Positions 32,546 through 40,805 of a DNA stretch of 64,000 nt are shown piece by piece (position 1 is the first letter of the stretch; the number at the start of each line of letters is the position of its first letter). The position numbers and the translations under genes were made by a program. A model generated the notes under the pieces. The model did no database searches. It saw only the letters and a list, made by a program, of their open reading frames with translations, and was not told the DNA's origin. The DNA is from Steroidobacteraceae bacterium (GTDB lineage Bacteria; Pseudomonadota; Gammaproteobacteria; Steroidobacterales; Steroidobacteraceae), in the NCBI GenBank assembly GCA_017853555.1, contig JAFMJH010000001.1:1-64000 (forward strand). Reading direction: 5' to 3'.

Positions 32546-32573
32546 AGTTTACCGAACGACGGGCGACTGACTA
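32546..32573 (-). promoter_or_regulatory. Candidate sigma70 promoter of the ten-gene kinase/VWA operon
   Basis: On the reverse strand TAGTCA and TAAACT are separated by 16 bases; each matches sigma70 consensus at four of six positions. The predicted start lies about 50 bases before the TTG of the first lipoprotein gene. The -35 element overlaps the stop codon of the upstream MFS gene. No obvious operator palindrome is present. Confidence 0.4.
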
Positions 32574-33827
32574 GTCGCTTTTGGCCGGATCCGGGAATCG
32601 ATCGAGGCGCCGCAGTTCGGGGAAGACACGCAAATAGGTTGCCACGACCAGTAGACAGGCCACCCCACCGACCGTGACGGCCGCGACCGGCCCCCACCAA
32701 CGGGCCGTGACCCCCGATTCGAATTCGCCGAGCTCGTTGGACGTGCCGATGAACATGGAGCTGACGGCGCTCACGCGACCGCGAATCGCATCGGGTGTCT
32801 CGAGCTGCACCAGCAAGTGGCGCACGAATACGCTCACCATGTCGCCGGTTCCGATCGCGAACAGAGCCAGCGCCGACAGCCAAAAACTCGTGGATTGCCC
32901 GAACACCACGGTCGCGGCGCCGAACACGGCCACACCGCCGAACATCCAGGTCCCGGCGTGGCGCGTGATGGGGCGGTACGCGAGCCACACGGCAACGAGT
33001 GCAGCGCCGACGCCGGGTGCGCTGCGCAACACACCGAGTCCGACCGGGCCCACGTGCAGGATGTCCGCTGCGAAAACGGGCAGCAACGCGGTCGCACCGC
33101 CGAACAGCACCGCGAACAAATCGAGCGAGATCGCGCCCAGCACAGGTTTGCGACGCAAGACGAAACGCAAGCCTTCGAAAAATTCCGTCAAGGTCGCCTC
33201 GCTGCGACCTTTGGCACGCACCGGACGAATGCTCCAGATCAGAAGCGTGACGATCGCCAACAACGCGAGCGCGACGGCATAGACGAGCAGCGCGCCGGAA
33301 TGACCGATCACCGTTTCGCCAAAAGCGTACAACACGCCACCGACGGCGGGGCCCGCGATGGCGGCGCTTTGAAACAAGGTGCTGTTCAACGCGACCGCCG
33401 AGCCGAACACCTCGGGCGGCACCAGGTTGACGGTCATCGCCTGACCGCAGGGCATCCAGAACGCCCGTCCCGCGCCGAACAACGCCATGGCCACGAACAC
33501 GGGCCAAATATCGCGACCGCCGGAGAGCGTGAAAGCCAGCAACACGAAAACGCAGCACGCCTCGACCAGATACGCGCCGACCATCACCAGACGACGATCC
33601 GCGCGATCCGCGACATGCCCACCGGGCATCACCAAAACGAGGAACGGCAGGAATTGCGCGAGACCGATCAGACCAAGGTCGAGCGGGTCGCCGGTGATCG
33701 CATACACCTGCCAGCCCACCGCAACGCCCAGCATCTGCCACGCGATGGTCGCGCAGAAGCGCGCGAGCGCGTAACGACGGAAGTCCTTGATCGCCAAAGC
33801 GGCACGAATGCCGGAAGAAACTGCCAA
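32571..33827 (-). CDS. MFS exporter (DHA3/EntS-like)
   Basis: A 418-residue, 12-helix major facilitator transporter. The family signatures are GGHVADRADRRLVM between helices 2 and 3 and the loop text QLETPDAIRGRVSAVSSMF, both typical of the MFS_3 group that includes the enterobactin exporter EntS and multidrug pumps. The TTG start gives MAVSSGIRAALAIKDFRRY, the usual N-terminus of the group; no ATG is available nearby, and the track's start adds 21 residues without a ribosome site. It precedes the lipoprotein/kinase operon on the same strand; the gap of 86 bases contains a candidate promoter for that operon. Confidence 0.85.
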   Translation of the reverse strand: MAVSSGIRAALAIKDFRRYALARFCATIAWQMLGVAVGWQVYAITGDPLDLGLIGLAQFLPFLVLVMPGGHVADRADRRLVMVGAYLVEACCVFVLLAFTLSGGRDIWPVFVAMALFGAGRAFWMPCGQAMTVNLVPPEVFGSAVALNSTLFQSAAIAGPAVGGVLYAFGETVIGHSGALLVYAVALALLAIVTLLIWSIRPVRAKGRSEATLTEFFEGLRFVLRRKPVLGAISLDLFAVLFGGATALLPVFAADILHVGPVGLGVLRSAPGVGAALVAVWLAYRPITRHAGTWMFGGVAVFGAATVVFGQSTSFWLSALALFAIGTGDMVSVFVRHLLVQLETPDAIRGRVSAVSSMFIGTSNELGEFESGVTARWWGPVAAVTVGGVACLLVVATYLRVFPELRRLDRFPDPAKSD

Positions 33828-33998
33828 AGGACCGCCCCGATCGTGTACCCGAAGAGTCTCATCAGAACACCCGCCACACCGCCCTCGCAAGTTTCATCAC
33901 CCGCCGACCCGCTGGTCGGCCGCAGACCCGTGCAGCCGTGCTTGGCAACCCCGCCCGGGTGTTAACGTGCCGCATCGCCGCGCATGAGGAAGTCCGCG

Positions 33999-35702
33999 AT
34001 GTCCACCGATCAGATCACTCGACACTTTGCCACCATCGAGTCCGGACGCTGGGGAGCACGACAAGTGCACTATCGTCGTGTCGGCTCGGGCCCCGTCGTG
34101 ATCTGCTTTCACCAATCACCCTTGAGCTCGCGCGACATGCTCGCGACCATGGAGCGCTGGAAGTCGCACTTCACCTGCATCGCACCGGATTCACCGGGTT
34201 TCGGTTTGTCGGACCCGCTCGGCGTCGCGAACGCGGAGATGCGCGACTTCGCCGACGCGGCGATCGAATTCATGGACGCGATCGGCGTCGAACGAGCTGC
34301 GGTCTACGGCTTCCACACCGGCGCGATGATTTCGGCTGCGGTTGCCGCGGCATATCCCGAACGTATCGTGTGCGCGGCCGCCAATGGCTACGTGATGCTC
34401 AATGAAGACGAGCGCGCCGACATCGTCGCGCATTATCTGCCCGAACTGAAGCCGAGCTGGGACGGCGCTCATCTGACGTGGTTGTGGGCGCGCATGCGCG
34501 AGCAATTGATTTTCTTTCCGTGGTATCGCAAATCGCTCGCCGATCGCATGTATTTCGATTTGCCGCCACCCGATGCGCTGCACGCCGGCTTGCTCGATTT
34601 CATGCGCTCGGGCGATCACTACCGCGTCGGCTATCGCGCCGCCTTCACCATGCGCTCGGACCTCGCGTTGCGCGAAACCAAAGTGCCGATACTCGTCACC
34701 GCCGCGGCGACCGACGTGCTCGCGAACCAGTTGCCGCGCATCCGTCGGGCGGCTTCCTGCGTGACGGTGCAAATCGGTGGCGACACTCAGGACACGCTCG
34801 ATCTGTGCCGCGACTACATCAAGCGTCACAAACCACCCAAAGCGCCTCGCATCGCCCCGACCAAACCCTTGCCCGGAAAACTTTGGAGCGATTACGTCAC
34901 GCTGCCCAAAGGCCAGTTGCGCGTACGTCGCAACGACGATGCGCAAGGCCGGCCCGTCATCGTGCAGCACGATGCGGCAGGATCGTCCGAAACCGTGCTC
35001 GCACTGGCCAGCGGCTTCATCGGCAAACGACCGGTCATCGCCATCAACCTGCCCGGCCACGGCGAATCCGACAACGTGATGCCGCGCGGCAAAGTCACGG
35101 TGACCGCGTACGCGAAATCCCTCGATGCCGCGCTCGGCGCAATGGGCATCAAAGAGGCCGACTTCATCGGCGTATGGGGTGGCGGACTCGTCGGTCTCGA
35201 GCTCGCGAGCATCGCGCCGCGACGCATCCGTCAACTCGTCATGGCCGACGTGCTGTATCACGACGAGACGCTGCGCCAACAATTGCGCAAGCACTACACT
35301 CCCGACATTCGTCCGAACTGGTATGGCGGACATCTGCTCGAAGCCTGGTACCTGATGCGCGACCAGGGTCTCTTCTGGCCATGGTATGAACAAAATCGCA
35401 AAGGCGCGCTGCGCAAAGAACCGCACGTGGATCCGGTGATGATCCAGCAACGGGTGTTCGAATTGTTCCGCTCGGAAGGGATGTGGCGTCACGCGTATCA
35501 AGCGCACTTCAGCTACCCGCTCGCGCGGCGACTTTCGCAAAGCAAAGTGCCGCTCATGTTCGCGGCGCCGCTCTGGGATCCTCAGTACGAAGCCTCGCAA
35601 GCCGCAGCGCGCGATTTCCCCCGCGCACCGTTCGTCGAGCTGCCCGACGAACCATCGCGCTGGGCACGCACGCTGCTCCCTCTTTTGAACGGAGAACGCT
35701 GA
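33999..35702 (+). CDS. Tandem alpha/beta-hydrolase-fold protein lacking serine nucleophiles
   Basis: A 567-residue protein built from two alpha/beta-hydrolase units (about 1-290 and 300-567). Unit one has VVICFHQSPLSS and the elbow YGFHTGAM, with His where the nucleophile Ser is expected; unit two has INLPGHGESD and an elbow VWGGGLVG with neither Ser, Cys nor Asp. Both carry similar cap helices with FFPWYRK and FWPWYEQ. The start at 33999 has GAGGAAG seven bases upstream; the track's start is 15 bases earlier. It is cytoplasmic (no signal). Catalysis, if any, would be non-canonical; lyase, decarboxylase-like or cofactor-free oxygenase roles exist in this superfamily. Three bases from the MBL gene. 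Confidence 0.82.
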   Translation: MSTDQITRHFATIESGRWGARQVHYRRVGSGPVVICFHQSPLSSRDMLATMERWKSHFTCIAPDSPGFGLSDPLGVANAEMRDFADAAIEFMDAIGVERAAVYGFHTGAMISAAVAAAYPERIVCAAANGYVMLNEDERADIVAHYLPELKPSWDGAHLTWLWARMREQLIFFPWYRKSLADRMYFDLPPPDALHAGLLDFMRSGDHYRVGYRAAFTMRSDLALRETKVPILVTAAATDVLANQLPRIRRAASCVTVQIGGDTQDTLDLCRDYIKRHKPPKAPRIAPTKPLPGKLWSDYVTLPKGQLRVRRNDDAQGRPVIVQHDAAGSSETVLALASGFIGKRPVIAINLPGHGESDNVMPRGKVTVTAYAKSLDAALGAMGIKEADFIGVWGGGLVGLELASIAPRRIRQLVMADVLYHDETLRQQLRKHYTPDIRPNWYGGHLLEAWYLMRDQGLFWPWYEQNRKGALRKEPHVDPVMIQQRVFELFRSEGMWRHAYQAHFSYPLARRLSQSKVPLMFAAPLWDPQYEASQAAARDFPRAPFVELPDEPSRWARTLLPLLNGER

Positions 35703-35704
35703 TC

Positions 35705-36601
35705 ATGTCGTGGACTTCACTGCGCAAGACGATCGTGCCAGTTCTCACCCTCGTCGCGCTCGCGTCGCCGACCTTCGCAACGGCGCAAACGGCACTGCCG
35801 CCACAGATCGAAGGACACGAACTCACGCAGATCGGCCCGGGTTACTACACGTTCCGCAACAAGGGACTGCGCAACGTCTTTCTCGTCACCAGCGCCGGCG
35901 TCATCGCCACCGATCCGATCGAACCCGAAACGGCACGCCTGATGCGCGAAGAGATTCGCAAGATCACGCCGCTGCCGGTCAAATACGTGGTCTACAGCCA
36001 TCAGCATTGGGATCACGTGCGTGGCGGCCGCATCTTCAAAGACGAGGGCGCGATCTTCGTCTCGCACGAAAACTGCGTGCCCCACTTTCGCGACCTGCCC
36101 GACCCCGAGATCGTCATGCCCGACCAGACCTTTTCGGGCGATCGATATTTCTTGAAGCTCGGCGAGCGCACGCTGAAGCTGCGGTATCTCGGCACGAATC
36201 ACGGCGACTGCCTCATCGTCATGACGCCGGACCACGTCAACGTGCCGTTCATCGTCGACCTCGCCACGGCGGGAGGCATGCCCTTGCCGTTCATCGCCGA
36301 TTATTCACTGCACAACTGGGTGCGCAGCCTGCGCGAACTCGAAAGCTGGGACTTCGAGCAATACGTCGGTGGTCACGGCGTTGCACTCGCGCCAAAGAAT
36401 CGAATCGCCGAACGACGCGAATACATCGAAGCACTGCTCATCGAAACCAAACGCGAACTCGATGCCGGTACGCCGCTCGCGAACATTCCCGACGCCGTCG
36501 CGGCGCGCCTGCAAGGTCGCTTCGCGCACCTGCGCGGCTTCAACGGCATCGTGCGCGACAACGTACGCCGCACGATCACCTATTACGGGATGGGCTGGTG
36601 A
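35705..36601 (+). CDS. Exported metallo-beta-lactamase-fold hydrolase
   Basis: A 298-residue protein with a Sec signal (VLTLVALASPTFATAQ). The metal motif YSHQHWDHVRGG near residue 100 is the HxHxDH box that binds two zinc or iron ions. A further ligand region is LGTNHGDCLIVMTP, and GGHGV near residue 222 supplies a late histidine. Substrates in this fold range from beta-lactams to lactones and thioesters; the sequence does not decide. It is two bases after the tandem hydrolase gene and overlaps the LOG gene by four bases (GTGA), so the three are probably one transcript. Confidence 0.88.
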   Translation: MSWTSLRKTIVPVLTLVALASPTFATAQTALPPQIEGHELTQIGPGYYTFRNKGLRNVFLVTSAGVIATDPIEPETARLMREEIRKITPLPVKYVVYSHQHWDHVRGGRIFKDEGAIFVSHENCVPHFRDLPDPEIVMPDQTFSGDRYFLKLGERTLKLRYLGTNHGDCLIVMTPDHVNVPFIVDLATAGGMPLPFIADYSLHNWVRSLRELESWDFEQYVGGHGVALAPKNRIAERREYIEALLIETKRELDAGTPLANIPDAVAARLQGRFAHLRGFNGIVRDNVRRTITYYGMGW

Positions 36602-37179
36602 AGCGGTTGTGCGTGTTCTGCGGCGCCAACGTGGGCCGCAACCCGGCCTACCGCGACGCGGCAGTCGCGCTCGGCGAGGAACTCGCGGCGCGGGACATCG
36701 GCCTCGTATACGGCGGGGCGTCGGTAGGACTCATGGGCGTCGTCGCCGATGCGGCGCGTGCACGCGGCGCCGAGGTGATCGGCGTGATTCCGCAAGCGCT
36801 GGTCGCGCGCGAGCTGGCGCATGGCGGGTTGCGCGACCTGCGCGTCGTCGGTTCGATGCATGAACGCAAAGCGACCATGGCCGAGTTGTCGGACGGCTTC
36901 ATCGCGTTGCCCGGCGGCATCGGCACGCTCGAAGAATTGTTCGAAGTCTGGACCTGGAGTCATCTCGGATTGCACGCCAAGCCCTGCGCCTTGCTCGACG
37001 TCGCGGGCTTCTATTCGGGTTTGGCGAGCTTCCTCGATCACGTGCACGCCGAAGAATTCCTGCGCCCGGGCGTACGTGAAATGCTGCTCGTCGAACGCGA
37101 ACCCGGTCCATTGATCGACGCCATGCACGCCTGGCGCGCACCGCCCACACCGCAATATCTCACCCGCGCGCAAACCTGA
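36598..37179 (+). CDS. LOG family protein (cytokinin riboside 5'-monophosphate phosphoribohydrolase)
   Basis: A 193-residue protein of the LOG/TIGR00730 family. It shows RLCVFCGANVG at the start, LVYGGASVGLMG near residue 40 and the signature PGGIGTLEE near 103 that binds the nucleotide phosphate. LOG enzymes release free base from nucleoside 5'-monophosphates; in bacteria they are linked to purine salvage or cytokinin activation. Length and motifs are complete. The start is a GTG that overlaps the MBL gene's stop. Downstream, a short GCTGCGCGCAGC palindrome separates it from the convergent VOC gene but lacks a T tract. Confidence 0.93.
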   Translation: MKRLCVFCGANVGRNPAYRDAAVALGEELAARDIGLVYGGASVGLMGVVADAARARGAEVIGVIPQALVARELAHGGLRDLRVVGSMHERKATMAELSDGFIALPGGIGTLEELFEVWTWSHLGLHAKPCALLDVAGFYSGLASFLDHVHAEEFLRPGVREMLLVEREPGPLIDAMHAWRAPPTPQYLTRAQT

Positions 37180-37197
37180 GAGGCTGCGCGCAGCGGA

Positions 37198-37665
37198 TCA
37201 AAGATGCTGGTTGATTTCCGAATAGACGCCATTCGGATCGAACATCGACATCGAGCGCAGGTGAATCACGCTCTGGCCGTCGTGCGACGGCACGGTCCAG
37301 TCGGTCGGTGGCATCGAAATCGTGGCGCCCGCGGCGACCGCACGCGCATGCACGGCGCGTACGTCGTCACACTGCACGACCAGAATCGCCTCGCCCATTC
37401 GCACCTTCGTGCGCTGCGAGGGAACAGCCGTATCGAACGGCGCGTTCACGTATTGCAAAAAGCCCACCATGCCGATGCGCGGATCGTCGGCTTTGAGCAG
37501 CACCAATTCGACCGGTTCATCCGCCGGCCCCACGGGCGGAAAGCCCGCTTTGGCGATCAGCGAGTGATCGTAGAAGCGCGTCCAGCCGAAGACGGTTTCA
37601 TAGAACGCAGCGGCACGCCGCGCGTCCGGAACGATGAAAGTCGTACGTCGCAAAATCGAAGACAT
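37198..37665 (-). CDS. VOC family (glyoxalase/bleomycin-resistance-type) protein
   Basis: A 155-residue protein of the vicinal oxygen chelate superfamily. The opening strand FIVPDARRAAAFYETVFGW and the closing MSMFDPNGVYSEINQ, where Glu is a typical metal ligand, frame two beta-alpha-beta-beta-beta modules. Members include glyoxalase I, dioxygenases and resistance proteins; this one cannot be placed further. The start MSSILRR is two bases after the stop of the AI-2E gene. It is the last gene of a cupin/AI-2E/VOC operon on the reverse strand. Confidence 0.87.
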   Translation of the reverse strand: MSSILRRTTFIVPDARRAAAFYETVFGWTRFYDHSLIAKAGFPPVGPADEPVELVLLKADDPRIGMVGFLQYVNAPFDTAVPSQRTKVRMGEAILVVQCDDVRAVHARAVAAGATISMPPTDWTVPSHDGQSVIHLRSMSMFDPNGVYSEINQHL

Positions 37666-37667
37666 GA

Positions 37668-38741
37668 TCAGTTCTCCCTGGGACGCATTGCGCGCCGTTC
37701 TGCATTCCATTCGCGCCAGACCGTCATGATCACCGCCAGCACCACCGGCCCGATGAACAAGCCGACGAGGCCGAATGCGGCCAAACCACCCAGCACGCCG
37801 AACAACACCAACAAAAACGGAATCTGAGTTGCGCCGCTGATGACGAGCGGTCGAACCACGTTGTCGATCCAGCTCACCGCCGTCGCACCCCAGATGAACA
37901 AGCCTGCTGCCGCGACGGGGTCGCCGTTCAAGAACAGCCACAAACTGGCACCACTCCACATGAAAGGAATGGCGAACGGGATCAAACCGACCAGGAACGT
38001 CAACGCTGCGAACAAGACGGGCGCGGGCAGGCCCGCCACCCAGTAACCGAGCCCCGCGAGCGTGGCCTGAGCGAGCGCGGCGAGCACGAGCCCGTACACG
38101 ACCGCTTTGACCGTACCGCCGACGGCCGAAAGATAGTGTTCCACGCGTACTTCGCCAAAGAAACGCTGCAAGGCATGATTGACCTGCACGGTTACCTCGT
38201 CGCCATCGCGATACATGAAGAACAAGGAGATCAAGGCCAACACCAGTTTCGTGATGTTGCGACCGACGCCACCGAACACCGCCGTCAACTGCCCCGAGGA
38301 CTGATCGAAGAAGGACTTCACGGCCAGATCGATCGAGCCGGGATCGCGCGCGATCTGCTCCAGCCAGCTCTGCAATTTCGGACCGACCAAGGGCAGGTTG
38401 CGAACATAGTCCGGCAGCACGACATTCGCCAGCGCAGGTCCGAGTTCACGATAGAAGGGCAGCGCTTCGGTCTTGATCAGAATGGCCAACCAAAACAACG
38501 GCAAGATGATCGCCGCGCTGAGCAGCAAGGTCATGACGAGCGCCGCGGGCACGCGACGTCCGCCGAACTGGCGCACCAGCCATTCGTGCACGGGCCAGGT
38601 GACGTACGCAAGTATGCCGGCCCAGATCACCGGTACGATGAAGGGCTGCAGCACCTGGAAGGCGAGCAACACCAACACCGCCACCAGTGCCACGACCGTC
38701 AGTCTGCGCAACCACTGCGCCATCAACAGTTCTTCGCTCAC
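37668..38741 (-). CDS. AI-2E family transporter
   Basis: A 357-residue inner-membrane protein with about eight helices. It has the family pattern: early helices around VLQPFIVPVIWAGILAY, a long amphipathic middle, FFMYRDGDEV, and a C-terminal conserved block (GLFIWGATAVSWIDNVVRPL followed by LLVLFGVLGGLAAFG). The family includes TqsA and Na+/H+ antiporters, so the AI-2 name is only historical and the cargo is unknown. The GTG start overlaps the cupin gene's stop (GTGA), supporting coupled translation. Confidence 0.93.
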   Translation of the reverse strand: MSEELLMAQWLRRLTVVALVAVLVLLAFQVLQPFIVPVIWAGILAYVTWPVHEWLVRQFGGRRVPAALVMTLLLSAAIILPLFWLAILIKTEALPFYRELGPALANVVLPDYVRNLPLVGPKLQSWLEQIARDPGSIDLAVKSFFDQSSGQLTAVFGGVGRNITKLVLALISLFFMYRDGDEVTVQVNHALQRFFGEVRVEHYLSAVGGTVKAVVYGLVLAALAQATLAGLGYWVAGLPAPVLFAALTFLVGLIPFAIPFMWSGASLWLFLNGDPVAAAGLFIWGATAVSWIDNVVRPLVISGATQIPFLLVLFGVLGGLAAFGLVGLFIGPVVLAVIMTVWREWNAERRAMRPREN

Positions 38742-39292
38742 TTGCGATCCTCACCGGTTACCACCACGAACAACAACAAACACGACTCCGACCAGCGATT
38801 CACCCACGTGTGCAAATTCCCGCCTTGCACCAACGTATCGCCGGCTTCCAGAACGATCTCGCGATCCGGCAAGACGAAGGCGATGCGTCCGGCGAGAATC
38901 GCCATGTAGTCGAGCGTCTGATTGCGGTGCATCGGGATAGCGGGAGCGCGTTCGCCACCGGGGATCTCGGCCACGTAGAAGCTGGTGCCGGAGAATCCTT
39001 CGCGATAGGCGTTTGCGGCCGTTGCGCCCGCGTCGACCGTCAATGGCAACGACACCGGCAGGCCGGAAGATTCCCACAATCGCGAAATCCGCGTGCCGTT
39101 GAGCTCAAAGGCATTGGCGGGCTCACCATCGGCGATCACCCGCGGTCGACCTTCGGCATCCACGCTCGTGACCACTCGACGCAATCGCCGCCAACGATCA
39201 CGAATCACGGGGGCTGCCGCGGCCGGGGTTGCGGCAATGGCGCTTGCGGCGCACAACAACGCGCGGCGGGACAAGGCGGCGCAACGACTCAC
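38738..39292 (-). CDS. Exported cupin domain protein
   Basis: A 184-residue protein starting at a GTG with GGAG seven bases upstream. The first 27 residues (SRRALLCAASAIAATPAAAAP) form a signal with twin arginines. The body has a double-stranded beta-helix: IPMHRNQTLDYMAILAG holds a His and the usual aromatic context, and LEAGDTLVQGGNLHTWVNR contains the second cupin motif with its His. These could bind a metal. Earlier ATGs at 39337 and 39364 are possible, but they lack a ribosome site and run into the divergent thioredoxin promoter. Function is unknown; it is the first gene of the cupin/AI-2E/VOC operon. Confidence 0.78.
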   Translation of the reverse strand: MSRCAALSRRALLCAASAIAATPAAAAPVIRDRWRRLRRVVTSVDAEGRPRVIADGEPANAFELNGTRISRLWESSGLPVSLPLTVDAGATAANAYREGFSGTSFYVAEIPGGERAPAIPMHRNQTLDYMAILAGRIAFVLPDREIVLEAGDTLVQGGNLHTWVNRWSESCLLLFVVVTGEDRK

Positions 39293-39363
39293 GGGGCGAC
39301 TCCGTGCCGGTGTACGGCATGAGAACGAAGCGTGCATTCTCGCAGGGATTCGTGACAACGTCA

Positions 39364-39369
39364 TACAAT
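39364..39369 (+). promoter_or_regulatory. Possible -10 element of tlpA-like gene
   Basis: TACAAT lies seven bases before the ATG at 39377. If used, transcription would begin at this ATG and exclude the ATG at 39368, which lies inside the -10 element. The same spacing occurs upstream of 3084, 8415 and 11514. Confidence 0.4.
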
Positions 39370-39376
39370 GCCGGAC

Positions 39377-39922
39377 ATGAATCGCCGACCGCTGCTCGCC
39401 CGCATCCGCTTTTCGGTCCTGACCGTTATCTTTGGAACGCTGCTCGGCGCGTTGCCGGCGCTTGCTGCCGACGCAAATCCTCCGATGCGCGCCAGCGCAC
39501 CGGCCGCCACGCCCCTGTCGGCGCCGGCTTTCAAAGAGGTGTTGGCCAAGCAACGCGGCAAAGTCGTGTTGCTGAATTTGTGGGGCACGTGGTGCGTGCC
39601 CTGCCTGCGCGAAATTCCCGATCTGGTCGCCGTCGAAAACGAACTCGGTCCACGCGGCATGGTACTGCTCGGCGTGGCGATGGACGAAGCGGCGACGCTG
39701 CAATCGACGGTCGAGCCGTTCCGCCTGAAGTTTTTCCCGCAATTCCGCACTTGGGTGCGCGGCGAGCCGGACATGGATACGTTGGTGAGCGTCGTCGATC
39801 CCGCCTGGAACGAAATCCTGCCCACGAGCTATCTCATCGACCGCAACGGCAAAGTGATCAAAAAAATACAGGGCAAGAAGACGCGCGAAGAATTTCGTGC
39901 GCTGGTCGACGCCGCGCTCTGA
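39377..39922 (+). CDS. TlpA-type thioredoxin-fold protein, exported
   Basis: A 181-residue thiol-disulfide oxidoreductase. A signal sequence (RIRFSVLTVIFGTLLGALPALAA) exports it to the periplasm. The active site WGTWCVPCLREIPDL is near residue 70, the CxxC pattern of TlpA/ResA. The end contains the cis-proline strand LPTSYLIDRNGKVI. Such proteins reduce disulfides in cytochrome c maturation or similar pathways; neighbours give no client. ATG 39377 is preferred because a -10-like TACAAT is seven bases ahead; ATG 39368 would add three residues. Confidence 0.9.
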   Translation: MNRRPLLARIRFSVLTVIFGTLLGALPALAADANPPMRASAPAATPLSAPAFKEVLAKQRGKVVLLNLWGTWCVPCLREIPDLVAVENELGPRGMVLLGVAMDEAATLQSTVEPFRLKFFPQFRTWVRGEPDMDTLVSVVDPAWNEILPTSYLIDRNGKVIKKIQGKKTREEFRALVDAAL

Positions 39923-39923
39923 T

Positions 39924-40805
39924 TCAGTCTTTCGACCAGGCCACGATGGACGCGGCGACGGCTGCCGGATCTTCGTGGTGCATCATGTGACCGAGCCCGG
40001 CGAGCGTGACGAGCGTCGTTGCCGGAAAAGCGCTCGCCAACGAAGCGGCATCACCATCGGCCTGCAAGCGCTGCAGATATTCCGACTCCGCAGCCAGCAC
40101 CAGCAAGGCAGGCGCCGTCACTCGACGCCAGCACGCCTCGGCTTCTTCGCGCCGATACAGCGTGGGGTTGACCAGACGGTGCCAGGGATCAAAACGCAAC
40201 TCCACCGCACCGTCGTCGCCATCGCGCGTCCAGGCACGCGCGATGAAGCTCGCCCGCTCGGACGTCAGACGCGCATTGCGTTGCCGCAACTTGCCCGCCA
40301 GCGCTTCGACCGATGCGTAGCGGCCTTCGCGCGGCGCGAGGCGCAATTGCTGCAACCATTCGGCATAGCGTTGCGGCGCTTGCGTGGCGGGGGTGCGTCG
40401 CAGCCCGAAGCCCTCGAGCGAAATCAGCCGCTCGACGCGCTCGGGGCGGATACCGGCGTACATGCTCACCACGTTGCCGCCCAGGCTGTGCCCGAGCAGA
40501 CGCACCGGTTGTGCCGGCTCGAGCAACTCGAGCAGCGCATCGAGATCGGCAAAGTAATCGGGGAACCAGTAGGGCTGCGCCATACCTTCGCTCGCGCCGA
40601 AGCCGCGCAAGTCGGGCGCGATGAAGCGCCAATCGCGCGGCAACGCGTCGACCAGAAACTGGAAGGTGGCCGCGCAGTCTTGAAAGCCGTGCAGCAAAAA
40701 CCACGTTTGCGCCGCATCGTGCTCGGGACCCCAGTGCAAGACGTGCTGGCGCAGGCCGCGCAGCGTCACGAACGTCGAACGCGGCGTTACCTCGGCGCGA
40801 TACAT
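39924..40805 (-). CDS. Alpha/beta hydrolase
   Basis: A 293-residue cytoplasmic alpha/beta-hydrolase with an intact triad: LLHGFQD, PDLRGFGASEG, nucleophile elbow LLGHSLGGN near residue 106, and the terminal His in LAGLGHMMHHEDP. The cap region is helical with many Arg and Trp. It probably acts on small esters, epoxides or C-C bonds, which the sequence cannot decide. The ATG overlaps the ilvA stop by one base (TGATG), so it is co-transcribed with ilvA; the track's longer form lies within ilvA. Confidence 0.9.
   Translation of the reverse strand: MYRAEVTPRSTFVTLRGLRQHVLHWGPEHDAAQTWFLLHGFQDCAATFQFLVDALPRDWRFIAPDLRGFGASEGMAQPYWFPDYFADLDALLELLEPAQPVRLLGHSLGGNVVSMYAGIRPERVERLISLEGFGLRRTPATQAPQRYAEWLQQLRLAPREGRYASVEALAGKLRQRNARLTSERASFIARAWTRDGDDGAVELRFDPWHRLVNPTLYRREEAEACWRRVTAPALLVLAAESEYLQRLQADGDAASLASAFPATTLVTLAGLGHMMHHEDPAAVAASIVAWSKD

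Noticed and set aside
37180-37197. GCTGCGCGCAGC palindrome as terminator
   Set aside because: Stem is short with almost no loop and lacks a T tract on either strand.
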